From assembly GCA_963377175.1 (NCBI GenBank), contig CAUJNA010002857.1:124001-188000 (forward strand): 64,000 nucleotides of DNA, written 5' to 3'. Source of the stretch: Effrenium voratum. Taxonomy: Eukaryota > Sar > Dinophyceae > Suessiales > Symbiodiniaceae. Each line of letters begins with the position of its first letter. Position 1 is the stretch's first letter. The position numbers and the translations under genes are program-made. Below, in pieces: positions 8,611 through 16,033 of the stretch. Under the pieces are notes generated by a model. That model ran no database searches, was not told where the DNA came from, and worked only from the letters and a program-made list of their open reading frames with translations.

Positions 8611-9448
8611 ATTTTTTCTTCTTGCCTCGGCTACTTTTTGTATTTGTGCTTTCTGGGCTTCTACTCCTGCTTCTTGTTTCCATTTGTTCCCTCGTCCATT
8701 CACTACCTCTTGCTATTTCTTGGGGTGAGTTGCTCCTGCTTCTTGTTTCTAATTGTCTTCTGTTCATTTGATTACCTCTTGCTCTTTCTTCTGGTGAGTG
8801 GCTTCTGCTTCTTGCTTCTACCTGTCGTCTTGACCAGAATGATGCCCTCGGTTGTTCTTCTTCCTGTTCCCTTGATTGTTCTGATGGTGTGGATGTCTTC
8901 TTGTCTCGTTTGAATAGTTCAAATACGCTCTTGTCTTCTCCACCTAAAAATATGTTTCTTAACGATTTGATTTCTCGGCTTTCCTCTTTCTTATCTTTTT
9001 CGGTTGATGCTGATGACGATGATGATGTTAAATGAAGACTTTGTAAATCTTCCTGCTTTTCATCTTTTGGTTCATCTTTTGGTTCATCTTTTGGTCCTGA
9101 AGTTGCATTACTATAAATTTCATCAGCAAAATCTTTTGCTATATATCGTGTTGTTTGTGCGTCTGCCTCGTTGTTTTCATATAACTGTGATGTTGGTGCT
9201 ACTTCATCAAACATATCAGGGAACAATTCGTGTTGAAGAACTTGTTCATCAGTTTGAACCCTAGCATTCAACCGTAGTCTCCTATCGTATTTTGAAAGGT
9301 CAAAATCGTCAAAATCTATATTGTTGATTGACAAGTCAATTACCTGTCTTTCGGGGATGATTTCAATTTTTAATCTGTGCGTCATCGCTTCCTTTAGCAT
9401 TTCTTCAAAAGTAGGGCGTCGGCGTAATCCATAATATTTATTAGTCAT
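8609..9448 (-). CDS. Unknown protein with SR-rich C-terminal repeats
   Basis: A 279-residue protein of no family I recognise. The N-terminus has LRRRPTFEEMLKEA at about 8-21, which resembles LHLRPSYDELLKET in the next upstream gene's product. The centre is acidic and low-complexity, with a DEPKDEPKDE tract. The C-terminal third has three imperfect ~24-residue repeats with RSRSHSPE, RSRSNSPQ and RSRSRSPE cores, and ends in a lysine run. It could bind nucleic acid or be packaged in the virion; the SR cores are possible kinase targets. It sits among putative virion genes transcribed leftward from the penton gene. Confidence 0.75.
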   Translation of the reverse strand: MTNKYYGLRRRPTFEEMLKEAMTHRLKIEIIPERQVIDLSINNIDFDDFDLSKYDRRLRLNARVQTDEQVLQHELFPDMFDEVAPTSQLYENNEADAQTTRYIAKDFADEIYSNATSGPKDEPKDEPKDEKQEDLQSLHLTSSSSSASTEKDKKEESREIKSLRNIFLGGEDKSVFELFKRDKKTSTPSEQSREQEEEQPRASFWSRRQVEARSRSHSPEERARGNQMNRRQLETRSRSNSPQEIARGSEWTREQMETRSRSRSPESTNTKSSRGKKKK

Positions 9449-9468
9449 ATTAAATATTATATATTTTA

Positions 9469-10392
9469 TTAAACTTCCACAGGAATTTCTTTAACCGAAC
9501 CATCCATCACGGTTGGACTATCTTCTTTTTCCTTAGGTCGTGGGTGGAAAACTGAGTAATACACTTTATCATTGTAAAACCTTACTAATTTCAATCTGTG
9601 TTCCTTCTTGATAAAATCACCATCGCTATTAATTAAAGCATTATATAACTCAGTGAATTCTTCATGAACACTGTCTTTAATCTTTCTAAATCCTTTCAGT
9701 TTGTCCATGACTGTTTTCATCTCTTCTGGTCTGCTTGCAAGATAAGCGGGTGTTAGTTCAGACGCTCTTTTCTTAAACACGTTGTAATCATAAGCGTCTT
9801 CTGCTTTTGATTCTACTTCAACAACTGGGTCGTCTTCTCGTTCATCTTCTTCTTCGCCTTCCTCTAATGGTTCTAATTCTGGCATTTCATCAGCGGACAC
9901 CATTGAATGAACTTCTACACCGGCAGGATATGAACTCTTTGAAACAGCGCTTGCCATTTCTTCGTGTTGTTCTCTCCAAAGTCTCATTTTTTCTGCAAGT
10001 TCTTCTTTCTGTTTCTGTGCTTCCGTTAGTCCTTCTTGAATGAAAGACTGGTGTTGTTTCAGTCTGTCAGCAAGTTTCAATTCATCATTAAGTTTAGCTC
10101 TTACACTACCATCGTCCGACATTGCTCCTTTCATAACTTCTCCTCTCCGGTCTAGTTCTTGTTTCTTTTGAATGTCTAAGGCTTCCTTATTATCAAACTG
10201 ACTACCGTATTGGTTTAATCTGTATCTTGTCGCTTTTCTGTCTATCACATTTTCAATTGATGGACGGTTCTCATCTCCTACCAACGTTTCTTTCAATAAT
10301 TCATCATAAGAAGGTCTCAAATGTAGTTGTGATTTCAATGACCCTACTCTGACCGGTCCTACTGTATTCAATCTACTAATTGATTTAATCAT
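9469..10392 (-). CDS. Unknown coiled-coil protein
   Basis: A 307-residue protein not assigned to a family. Near the N-terminus LHLRPSYDELLKET (about 25-38) resembles the N-terminal motif of the neighbouring 279-residue protein. A charged helical stretch at about 100-150 (LKQHQSFIQEGLTEAQKQKE and onward) probably forms a coiled coil. It is followed by an acidic run (EPLEEGEEEDERED) and a mixed C-terminal domain. The AT-rich sequence TAATTAATATACT lies just before the start. It may be a structural or scaffold protein, inferred from position only. Confidence 0.72.
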   Translation of the reverse strand: MIKSISRLNTVGPVRVGSLKSQLHLRPSYDELLKETLVGDENRPSIENVIDRKATRYRLNQYGSQFDNKEALDIQKKQELDRRGEVMKGAMSDDGSVRAKLNDELKLADRLKQHQSFIQEGLTEAQKQKEELAEKMRLWREQHEEMASAVSKSSYPAGVEVHSMVSADEMPELEPLEEGEEEDEREDDPVVEVESKAEDAYDYNVFKKRASELTPAYLASRPEEMKTVMDKLKGFRKIKDSVHEEFTELYNALINSDGDFIKKEHRLKLVRFYNDKVYYSVFHPRPKEKEDSPTVMDGSVKEIPVEV

Positions 10393-10419
10393 AGTATATT
10401 AATTATTTAGAAAAATAAA

Positions 10420-10752
10420 TTAATCAGATATATTCTTAATCATTTCTTCTAAATGCTTCTTTCTTACAGTTAGTTGTTCCTTCGTTTGTATTCCATCTGG
10501 TGTCCGTGTGTTGTCTAATATGTTTCTTATTCTGTCTAACTCTTTTCTATAACTTTCGGTTCTGTTGCTTTCAACTAAATCGTTTCTATACTTTATTAAT
10601 GCTCCTTGTGATTGTTTCGCTTCCAGTGTGTCCTTCAACTGTTTAAAGTAATTCATACGCGAGGCAACTCCCCATAAATCTGAAACGTCATAATGACGTT
10701 CTACTTGTGGCGCCCTTTTAAATTCTACATTTCTATGACTTCTCATAAGCAT
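10420..10752 (-). CDS. Unknown small protein
   Basis: A 110-residue, charged, probably largely helical protein with no recognised domain. It lies between the coiled-coil protein and a zinc-finger protein on the same strand. The spacing is 27 bases to the next gene and 30 bases from the previous one, like a co-regulated block. The start is chosen at the first ATG after TATAATATATATTAATC. A second methionine follows at codon 3. Confidence 0.65.
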   Translation of the reverse strand: MLMRSHRNVEFKRAPQVERHYDVSDLWGVASRMNYFKQLKDTLEAKQSQGALIKYRNDLVESNRTESYRKELDRIRNILDNTRTPDGIQTKEQLTVRKKHLEEMIKNISD

Positions 10753-10782
10753 GATTAATATATATTATAATTAGATTATTAT

Positions 10783-11262
10783 TTAAAACATTGATGAAGA
10801 TAATTTGTTTATTTTTTCTTGTTTATCTTGTTTTTTCTTCTGTTTAAGTTCTTCATAATGTTGGTTTAATAGTTCTGTTGCCGTGGGTTTCTTAATAGTT
10901 TCTTTAATCACTTCTTGTTTAATCTCATTCTTAATCTCTGAAATAACTTCAGGTTGTATCTTTCTAATATTCTTTTGTGGATTGACTGGTAATAACTCAG
11001 TAGGTGCTCCCTTACAATTTTTGGGATGTGAGTGTCTCAAACTTTTCAATGTCATCTTTTTAGAGCATTGTTCACATTCTACTAATTCAACTTCTTTTTT
11101 AGTTCTTGGTAATGCTTTTGCTTTCGCTTTTGGTTCAGGAATAACTTCTTCTGACGTTGGTTCTTCATTAACTGTTTCATTTTGTTCAACGACTTCATTA
11201 TTAACAGGTGCTTCTTCTGTTTTAGTTTCATTATTAACATCTACTACCTCAATACTTGACAT
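10783..11262 (-). CDS. Unknown acidic protein with C2HC zinc-finger motif
   Basis: A 159-residue protein. The N-terminal 50 residues are acidic and low-complexity (Glu/Asn/Val). The middle has CEQC followed by HSHPKNC, a likely C2HC zinc knuckle at about 70-90. The C-terminal part is a lysine- and glutamate-rich helix. No family identified. A perfect palindrome at 11268-11301 separates it from the penton gene. It may be a nucleic-acid-binding virion or regulatory protein. Confidence 0.7.
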   Translation of the reverse strand: MSSIEVVDVNNETKTEEAPVNNEVVEQNETVNEEPTSEEVIPEPKAKAKALPRTKKEVELVECEQCSKKMTLKSLRHSHPKNCKGAPTELLPVNPQKNIRKIQPEVISEIKNEIKQEVIKETIKKPTATELLNQHYEELKQKKKQDKQEKINKLSSSMF

Positions 11263-11267
11263 ATAAT

Positions 11268-11301
11268 ATATATAGATTTTCCATATGGAAAATCTATATA
11301 T
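11268..11301. promoter_or_regulatory. 34-bp perfect palindrome between penton and C2HC genes
   Basis: Two 17-base arms centred on CCATATGG. It lies six bases upstream of the start of the 10783-11262 gene and four bases beyond the penton stop, so in the transcript it could act as penton terminator or as promoter/operator of the next gene. Its arms contain TATATA. Confidence 0.6.
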
Positions 11302-11304
11302 TAT

Positions 11305-12159
11305 TTAAATAATATCGCTTTTTACGAAAAGTAGACTCAGACTAACATTTACACCGTTTAAATTAATTTCATTTCCTAATGAATTAGACAACCAAAAGTC
11401 TAACTGTTTAAAGCTTCTATTTGATACATCCAAGTAGTCGAGAGGGTTCATTTCATTATCAAAGACAATTCCCGCGTGTGGTGCTGAGACTGGCACTTTC
11501 TTAACAACTGTGCTATCGCCTGTCCTTAAATTTACTTGATTATAATTAGACAATTGAGAAGAATGAATATAAATATTTCTAATGGGTTGAAGATTAACGA
11601 AACCAGAAACATAAGGATTATTATATTGATAAACTACCATTTGATAATTTCCTAAAACTTCATTAACAGACTGTAAGTTATTAACATTAAAACTTCCATT
11701 CCATATATAATCTGCATATGTTAGTTTCATTTGTTCATCAGTTAATACAGCGAACTTTCTATCAGCATAGTTTGAATAAATTGTTATTTTATTAGTTTTT
11801 ACACTGTAAGAAATTTCATAAGTATTTGAGAAATTAGCATTATCAACAATACCATTTATTTTTGCCTTTAATTCTGTCGCTAGTTCTGTGCCAGTATATA
11901 CTCCTTCGTCCAATTGTAACGCTAAATAATGGACATTAGTATTATCTTCATCTGGAACTAACGGAGAAGAATAAAAGTATAGTATATTATTTAATCCTGA
12001 CTGTATTGAATACCACGAGTTAGGTAATGTTATTTCGTGAATGTAGCAATGTACTCCGTTGTCTGTTTGTAATGTTTCCGGCAATTCAACTCTAAAATTA
12101 GATGATGTACCACTAATTCTATGAGCGCTGTCAATATAGACCTTCTTGTAAGTCAACAT
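11305..12159 (-). CDS. Probable penton / minor capsid protein
   Basis: A 284-residue protein. The N-terminus (YIDSAHRISGTSSNFRVELP, then HEITLPNSWYSI at about 41-52) has the pattern of the single-jelly-roll minor capsid proteins of Polintons, virophages and Polinton-like viruses: a residue pattern D/S-x-R-x-x-G-x-S-x-N-F, then an I-x-x-I-x-[LI]-P-N strand. Length is in the usual range. It would form the vertices of the icosahedral capsid with the major capsid protein at 13779. It is divergently transcribed from the lipase gene. The start codon is inside an inverted repeat (12154-12208). Confidence 0.72.
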   Translation of the reverse strand: MLTYKKVYIDSAHRISGTSSNFRVELPETLQTDNGVHCYIHEITLPNSWYSIQSGLNNILYFYSSPLVPDEDNTNVHYLALQLDEGVYTGTELATELKAKINGIVDNANFSNTYEISYSVKTNKITIYSNYADRKFAVLTDEQMKLTYADYIWNGSFNVNNLQSVNEVLGNYQMVVYQYNNPYVSGFVNLQPIRNIYIHSSQLSNYNQVNLRTGDSTVVKKVPVSAPHAGIVFDNEMNPLDYLDVSNRSFKQLDFWLSNSLGNEINLNGVNVSLSLLFVKSDII

Positions 12160-12310
12160 AATATGTTTGATTAGAAAATAAATTTTCTAATCAAAAAATA
12201 TTATGTTGCTTAGGACTACGTCGTAAGTCAACTTTTCTATATGAAAAGTTGCTTAGAGCAAAGCTGTAAGTCAGCATTATTAATTAATTGAGAAATTAAT
12301 TTATAACTTT
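12154..12310. promoter_or_regulatory. Divergent intergenic region with nested inverted repeats
   Basis: Between penton (minus) and lipase (plus). An inverted repeat at 12154-12208 has arms CAACATAAT...TTGATTAGAAAAT and includes the penton start. A second hairpin is at 12230-12250 (AACTTTTC/GAAAAGTT). The sequence GTAAGTCA(A/G)C occurs three times, at about 12148, 12223 and 12266, the first being the 5' end of the penton gene. A 28-codon minus-strand frame (12191-12277) starts with the same MLTY as the penton. The region looks like duplicated gene-start sequence and probably holds two promoters. Confidence 0.55.
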
Positions 12311-12316
12311 AATTAT

Positions 12317-12976
12317 ATGATTAATAATAAAAAGTTAATTTATGACATGAAGCATGGGAAAATTAAACATTATCAACCTTATAAGAAAACAACTAAAATA
12401 ACTAATGTTATGAAACAAACTGACAAAATATTAAATAGTTATTATCCTAATTCAAATTTAACTGATGCACAAGGATTGAGTAGAGCATATGGCAATGGTC
12501 AGGGTTTTTATATTGATGGTGATAAAATGTATATAAGCGGAACATTTGGAAAAGGAACTTTTGGAGGTGCTATTAATGACATTCTGGCAGATGTAGGACT
12601 TCCCTTTAAAATGACAAAATATTCACAACGATATAAAGACACATCAACAGCATTGGATGAAAACAATGAAGTTAAACATCTTATAACACATAGTCTCGGT
12701 TCAAGTGTAGGGGCACAGATAACAAAAGATTACCCTGAAAGAGAATTAACTTTAACCACTTATGGAGCGCCGTTTATATCACGAAGGTCTAAAATTACCG
12801 ATGATTACATTAATTTTAGAAGTATCTTAGACCCTGTCAGTATTGCTGACCGTGGCGCTATAACTGTTTATACTGGTTCATTAAATCCATTTACTAACCA
12901 CGATTACATAACTGGATATGGAGACCAAGGCAAAGATGTTTCAAGAAGCATTGAACCGGTCAGGGAGATAATATAG
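12317..12976 (+). CDS. Class-3-like lipase / alpha-beta hydrolase
   Basis: A 219-residue protein. THSLGSS at 124-130 is the nucleophile elbow (Ser126) of the lipase_3 family. Asp172 in ILDPVS and His195 in TNHDYITGY are well placed as the rest of a Ser-Asp-His triad. Before the elbow are a short glycine-rich strand and an FSTAL-like lid region. Such lipases occur in some Polinton-like viruses and giant viruses and may help membrane crossing on entry or release. There is no signal peptide or membrane segment. It is divergent from the penton gene and upstream of the capsid gene, in keeping with a virion or late product. Confidence 0.8.
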   Translation: MINNKKLIYDMKHGKIKHYQPYKKTTKITNVMKQTDKILNSYYPNSNLTDAQGLSRAYGNGQGFYIDGDKMYISGTFGKGTFGGAINDILADVGLPFKMTKYSQRYKDTSTALDENNEVKHLITHSLGSSVGAQITKDYPERELTLTTYGAPFISRRSKITDDYINFRSILDPVSIADRGAITVYTGSLNPFTNHDYITGYGDQGKDVSRSIEPVREII

Positions 12977-13016
12977 TTAAATAAGTACTTAAATATATAG
13001 CTATATAATATTATAT

Positions 13017-13358
13017 ATGTATAATCAGTTAAAAGAAAACTTGACAGAAAGTGAAACAAACTTTAAACCATTAACACTTGTAGAAAGATTAAGGGATTTA
13101 AATAGAGATAATAAACGAACACATGTAAAATGTCTGTGTGGATGTTTCATTATTAGGAGTGTCAGAGTTAGACCTGACTATATTGATTATAACTGGATTA
13201 CTTCAATTTATAATATGATTGTACCAAAATATATAAATGGTTATGTCCTCATCAATGACAACACTAACAATTGTAATCATACTCAATCAGACCTTGATGA
13301 AATAGTAAAAAGAAAAAACGCAAAACTATTTTCATATTATTGTTATGATACAACATAA
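13017..13358 (+). CDS. Unknown small cysteine-containing protein
   Basis: A 113-residue protein of unknown family. CLCGC at about 39-43 and later CNH and YYCYD residues might bind metal, but the spacing does not match a finger I know. It starts directly after TATATAATATTATAT, with AAGTACTTAAATATA about 30 bases upstream. Its end overlaps the next gene by 14 bases. Confidence 0.65.
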   Translation: MYNQLKENLTESETNFKPLTLVERLRDLNRDNKRTHVKCLCGCFIIRSVRVRPDYIDYNWITSIYNMIVPKYINGYVLINDNTNNCNHTQSDLDEIVKRKNAKLFSYYCYDTT

Positions 13359-13566
13359 GAAATATGACAATGAAACAACGGATGATATGATTAAGAATGA
13401 AAATAAAAAGTATAAGAAAAGTACATATGAAGAAATTAGAGAATTAGTAATGGAGAAAGAAAAAGGGAATAATCCAGTTGAAGATAAGATTAAGAAAAAG
13501 AAAATGAAAATATTTAAAAATAATAATTCTAATCAAAAGGATTACACTAAATTATTCAATTTGTAA
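13345..13566 (+). CDS. Unknown small basic protein
   Basis: A 73-residue lysine-rich, probably helical protein with no recognised domain. It overlaps the preceding gene by 14 bases in another frame, and its stop codon lies in the first unit of the hairpin repeat at 13557-13731. Being basic and next to the capsid gene, it could bind DNA in the virion; this is a guess. Confidence 0.5.
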   Translation: MIQHKKYDNETTDDMIKNENKKYKKSTYEEIRELVMEKEKGNNPVEDKIKKKKMKIFKNNNSNQKDYTKLFNL

Positions 13567-13731
13567 ATCATAATTCTTAATTATGATTTAGAAATTAATG
13601 AAATTACAATTTCATCAATTTGTAAAACATATATAAAATATGTTTTAGAAATTAATGAAATTAAAATTTCATCAATTTGTAAATCATAATTATTAATTCT
13701 GTTTTAGAAATTAATAAATGTATAAATTTAT
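13557..13731. repeat. Three tandem 57-59-bp units with hairpins upstream of the capsid gene
   Basis: Units start with CAATTTGTAAA at 13557, 13616 and 13673; a fourth CAATTT is at 13732. Each contains a self-complementary part (for example AAATCATAATT...AATTATGATTT) and a second inverted pair, GAAATTAATG...CAATTTCAT. The array lies 48 bases before the major capsid start and covers the end of the previous gene. It could stop upstream transcripts or regulate the capsid gene. Confidence 0.75.
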
Positions 13732-13778
13732 CAATTTAGTTTAGTTTAAATTATTTCTAAATTAAATTATATATAGCA

Positions 13779-15161
13779 ATGGAAACTTTTAGTGCTGAAG
13801 ATATTCTAATTGACAACCTCTCATTCAAATTAAATAAAGGTGCAAGTTATATCAACGACCGTCGTTCTGTCTCGTTTTTTCCTTCTGGGAGTAATATCTA
13901 CACCCCTTCATCTGGTCAACGTGTGTTGAAAATAGCTTTAAATGCTGAAGATAATACTTGGCTTGACCCGCAGAGTGTAATGGTTTATATGACTGTTGAA
14001 AACACTGACTCGTCAGACAATAAACGCTTACGTCCTCTGTCTCCTGCTTATTCCTTTTTTAGAAGAGCAAGACTAATTGCTGGTAATCAACTTGTTGAAG
14101 ACATTGATTATTACAACCGAAATCATCACATGATGAGTTGCATGATGTCAAAAGGAGCAAGAGACAATGAAGACGCCCAGAGTTTTGGTTATAGATATGA
14201 TGATGATTTAAACACACGTCGTGCAGTTCCTGCATCGGGTCATATTGGTCCTGCATATGACGCTTACACAATTCCAGGCTTTAACAGAAAAATGGTTGTA
14301 GGATTTAAACCGATGCTTGGTTTATTCAATCAATATAAGTATATCCCGTTAAAAGCGTGTCCTCTTGTTTTAGAACTTGAACTAGTTTCAAATTTTACTG
14401 ATTGTGTTGTTTCAGCGGGCGGGTCGAGGTTTCCAGAAAGTGGCAACGCAGACTCAAGCCTTCATACAAATGAGCAGTTCTCAATTAGTAATGCATTCCT
14501 TCAAACTGATTTGGTAAGCTTGGACAACGACCTTCATAATAAATATGTTGCACACCTACTTGATGGGAAAGAATTACCTATTACTTATAATACCTACATT
14601 TGTCAATCTAATCAAGTTCCCGATGGTTCGTCGTCAATTAACACTACTGTTGTTCGTTCAGTGTCTAAACTCGCTACCGCGTTCATCTCTTTCAGTAAAA
14701 GCGGAGTAGGTGATATTCACGTTATGAAAGAATACAACAACTTCTATCATCCTATGTATTATTTGAACTACCAAGAAAGCGGATACTACAATCACGACCT
14801 TGATTTAGAATTTCAACTTCAATTAGGGTCAAAACTATATCCTGAGTATCCATGCCGTTCATTAACACAAGCATTCTATTATTTACGAAAAGCATTAAAT
14901 TTACCATTGTTCCATCAACACCATTTATCGATTGAATATTCTGCTTATCGTGTTGATAAGTTTATCTTTGCTATGGATTTCGAAAAGGTTCCCGATAGTT
15001 CATATACTGGAATTAACACAAAAGCAGGGCAACAGCTTTTAATTCGTGTGAAACCTGTTGGAAATATGGTATCAGCAAATATGCCAGACACGATATATAT
15101 AACATTAGTATCAGAACAAATATTATCCATTCGCGATGCAGGTTGCCAGATACTTGATTAA
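13779..15161 (+). CDS. mcp: Major capsid protein, double jelly-roll
   Basis: A 460-residue protein in the Polinton-like virus capsid size range. The N-terminal part (YINDRRSVSFFPSGSNIYTP, then LKIALNAEDNTWLDPQSVMV) has the pattern of double-jelly-roll major capsid proteins: an early beta strand, then S-x-x-x-x-I-x-x-x-N...W-L-D-P. Later FRRARLIAGNQLVEDI and YKYIPLKACPLVLELEL recall the strands that form the first barrel. It would form the trimeric hexons of an icosahedral shell with the penton. It is preceded by an AT-rich TATATATAG just before the ATG and by a repeat array. The assignment rests on motif pattern, length and neighbours, not on a database comparison. Confidence 0.85.
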   Translation: METFSAEDILIDNLSFKLNKGASYINDRRSVSFFPSGSNIYTPSSGQRVLKIALNAEDNTWLDPQSVMVYMTVENTDSSDNKRLRPLSPAYSFFRRARLIAGNQLVEDIDYYNRNHHMMSCMMSKGARDNEDAQSFGYRYDDDLNTRRAVPASGHIGPAYDAYTIPGFNRKMVVGFKPMLGLFNQYKYIPLKACPLVLELELVSNFTDCVVSAGGSRFPESGNADSSLHTNEQFSISNAFLQTDLVSLDNDLHNKYVAHLLDGKELPITYNTYICQSNQVPDGSSSINTTVVRSVSKLATAFISFSKSGVGDIHVMKEYNNFYHPMYYLNYQESGYYNHDLDLEFQLQLGSKLYPEYPCRSLTQAFYYLRKALNLPLFHQHHLSIEYSAYRVDKFIFAMDFEKVPDSSYTGINTKAGQQLLIRVKPVGNMVSANMPDTIYITLVSEQILSIRDAGCQILD

Positions 15162-15202
15162 CTCATTCATTTTTACTTGAAAACATATATAAACAAATAT
15201 CA

Positions 15203-15224
15203 TCTTATAATATATTATAAGATA
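15203..15224. promoter_or_regulatory. 22-bp palindrome before nuclease 3
   Basis: ATCTTATAATA followed by its reverse complement, ending just before the start codon at 15227. It is a possible capsid terminator or promoter element for the nuclease. Confidence 0.45.
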
Positions 15225-15226
15225 AT

Positions 15227-16000
15227 ATGCCAGTTAAACCCATAGATTACTCAAAAACTCATTTTTATAAGATTGTTTGTAAAGATTTGAATATCAAAGA
15301 TTGTTATGTAGGACATACAACCGATTTTACCAAAAGAAAGTCAAACCACAAACGAGCATATACAAATGAAAATGATAGACACTACAATATTTACTTATAC
15401 CAGTTTATTCGTGAAAATGGAGGACTTGATAATTTTGATATGGTTTTGATACAAACAGTGAAATGTGAAAATGGAATGGAGGCAAGAGCAAAAGAAAGAG
15501 AATACATTGTAGAACTAAACGCTACATTAAATAAAGTGCAAAGACCCATAGTATCACAGCGAGAGGAGCAAGAGAGAAAAAAACAATGGAAGGAAAACAA
15601 TAAAGGATATGTTAAACAAAGAGACCATCAATATTATGAAAACAACAAAGAAAGATACGCTGAAAACTCTAAACAATATAGAGAAAAACATAAGGAAGAA
15701 CTGAAAGCAAAGAAAAAACAATACTATGAAGACAACAAACCTGAACTATTAGAAAAGCAACGGGAGAAATACCAAGAACAAAAAGATGTAGTCAATAAAC
15801 GAAGTAAGAAATGGAGAGACGAGCATAAACCAGAACAACAAGAATATTTCAAACAATATAGAGAAAAAAACAAAGACAAAATGAAAGAATGGAAAGAGAC
15901 TAAAATCGAATGTCAATGCGGGTCTGTTTATAGACAAGACCATAAAGCACAACACGAAAAGACTAAAAAACATCAAGAATACATTAACGATAATAATTAA
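15227..16000 (+). CDS. GIY-YIG endonuclease with long basic linker and zinc finger (nuclease 3)
   Basis: A 257-residue protein. The N-terminal GIY-YIG fold has FYK at 13-15, YVG at 27-29, a basic KRKSNHKR at 36-43 and a probable catalytic Glu at 92 in KEREYIVE. It is diverged from nucleases 1 and 2 but built the same way. A long charged helical part at about 113-215 carries repeated YYEDNK/YRE/KYQE units. A terminal CxC plus two-His finger lies at about 228-251 (IECQCGSVYRQ, then H and H). It sits between major capsid and fibre genes, the third nuclease placed beside a core gene. Role unknown: homing, inter-virus exclusion or genome processing. Confidence 0.88.
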   Translation: MPVKPIDYSKTHFYKIVCKDLNIKDCYVGHTTDFTKRKSNHKRAYTNENDRHYNIYLYQFIRENGGLDNFDMVLIQTVKCENGMEARAKEREYIVELNATLNKVQRPIVSQREEQERKKQWKENNKGYVKQRDHQYYENNKERYAENSKQYREKHKEELKAKKKQYYEDNKPELLEKQREKYQEQKDVVNKRSKKWRDEHKPEQQEYFKQYREKNKDKMKEWKETKIECQCGSVYRQDHKAQHEKTKKHQEYINDNN

Positions 16001-16033
16001 TATAATTAATTTCTACAATTAATTATATCGATT

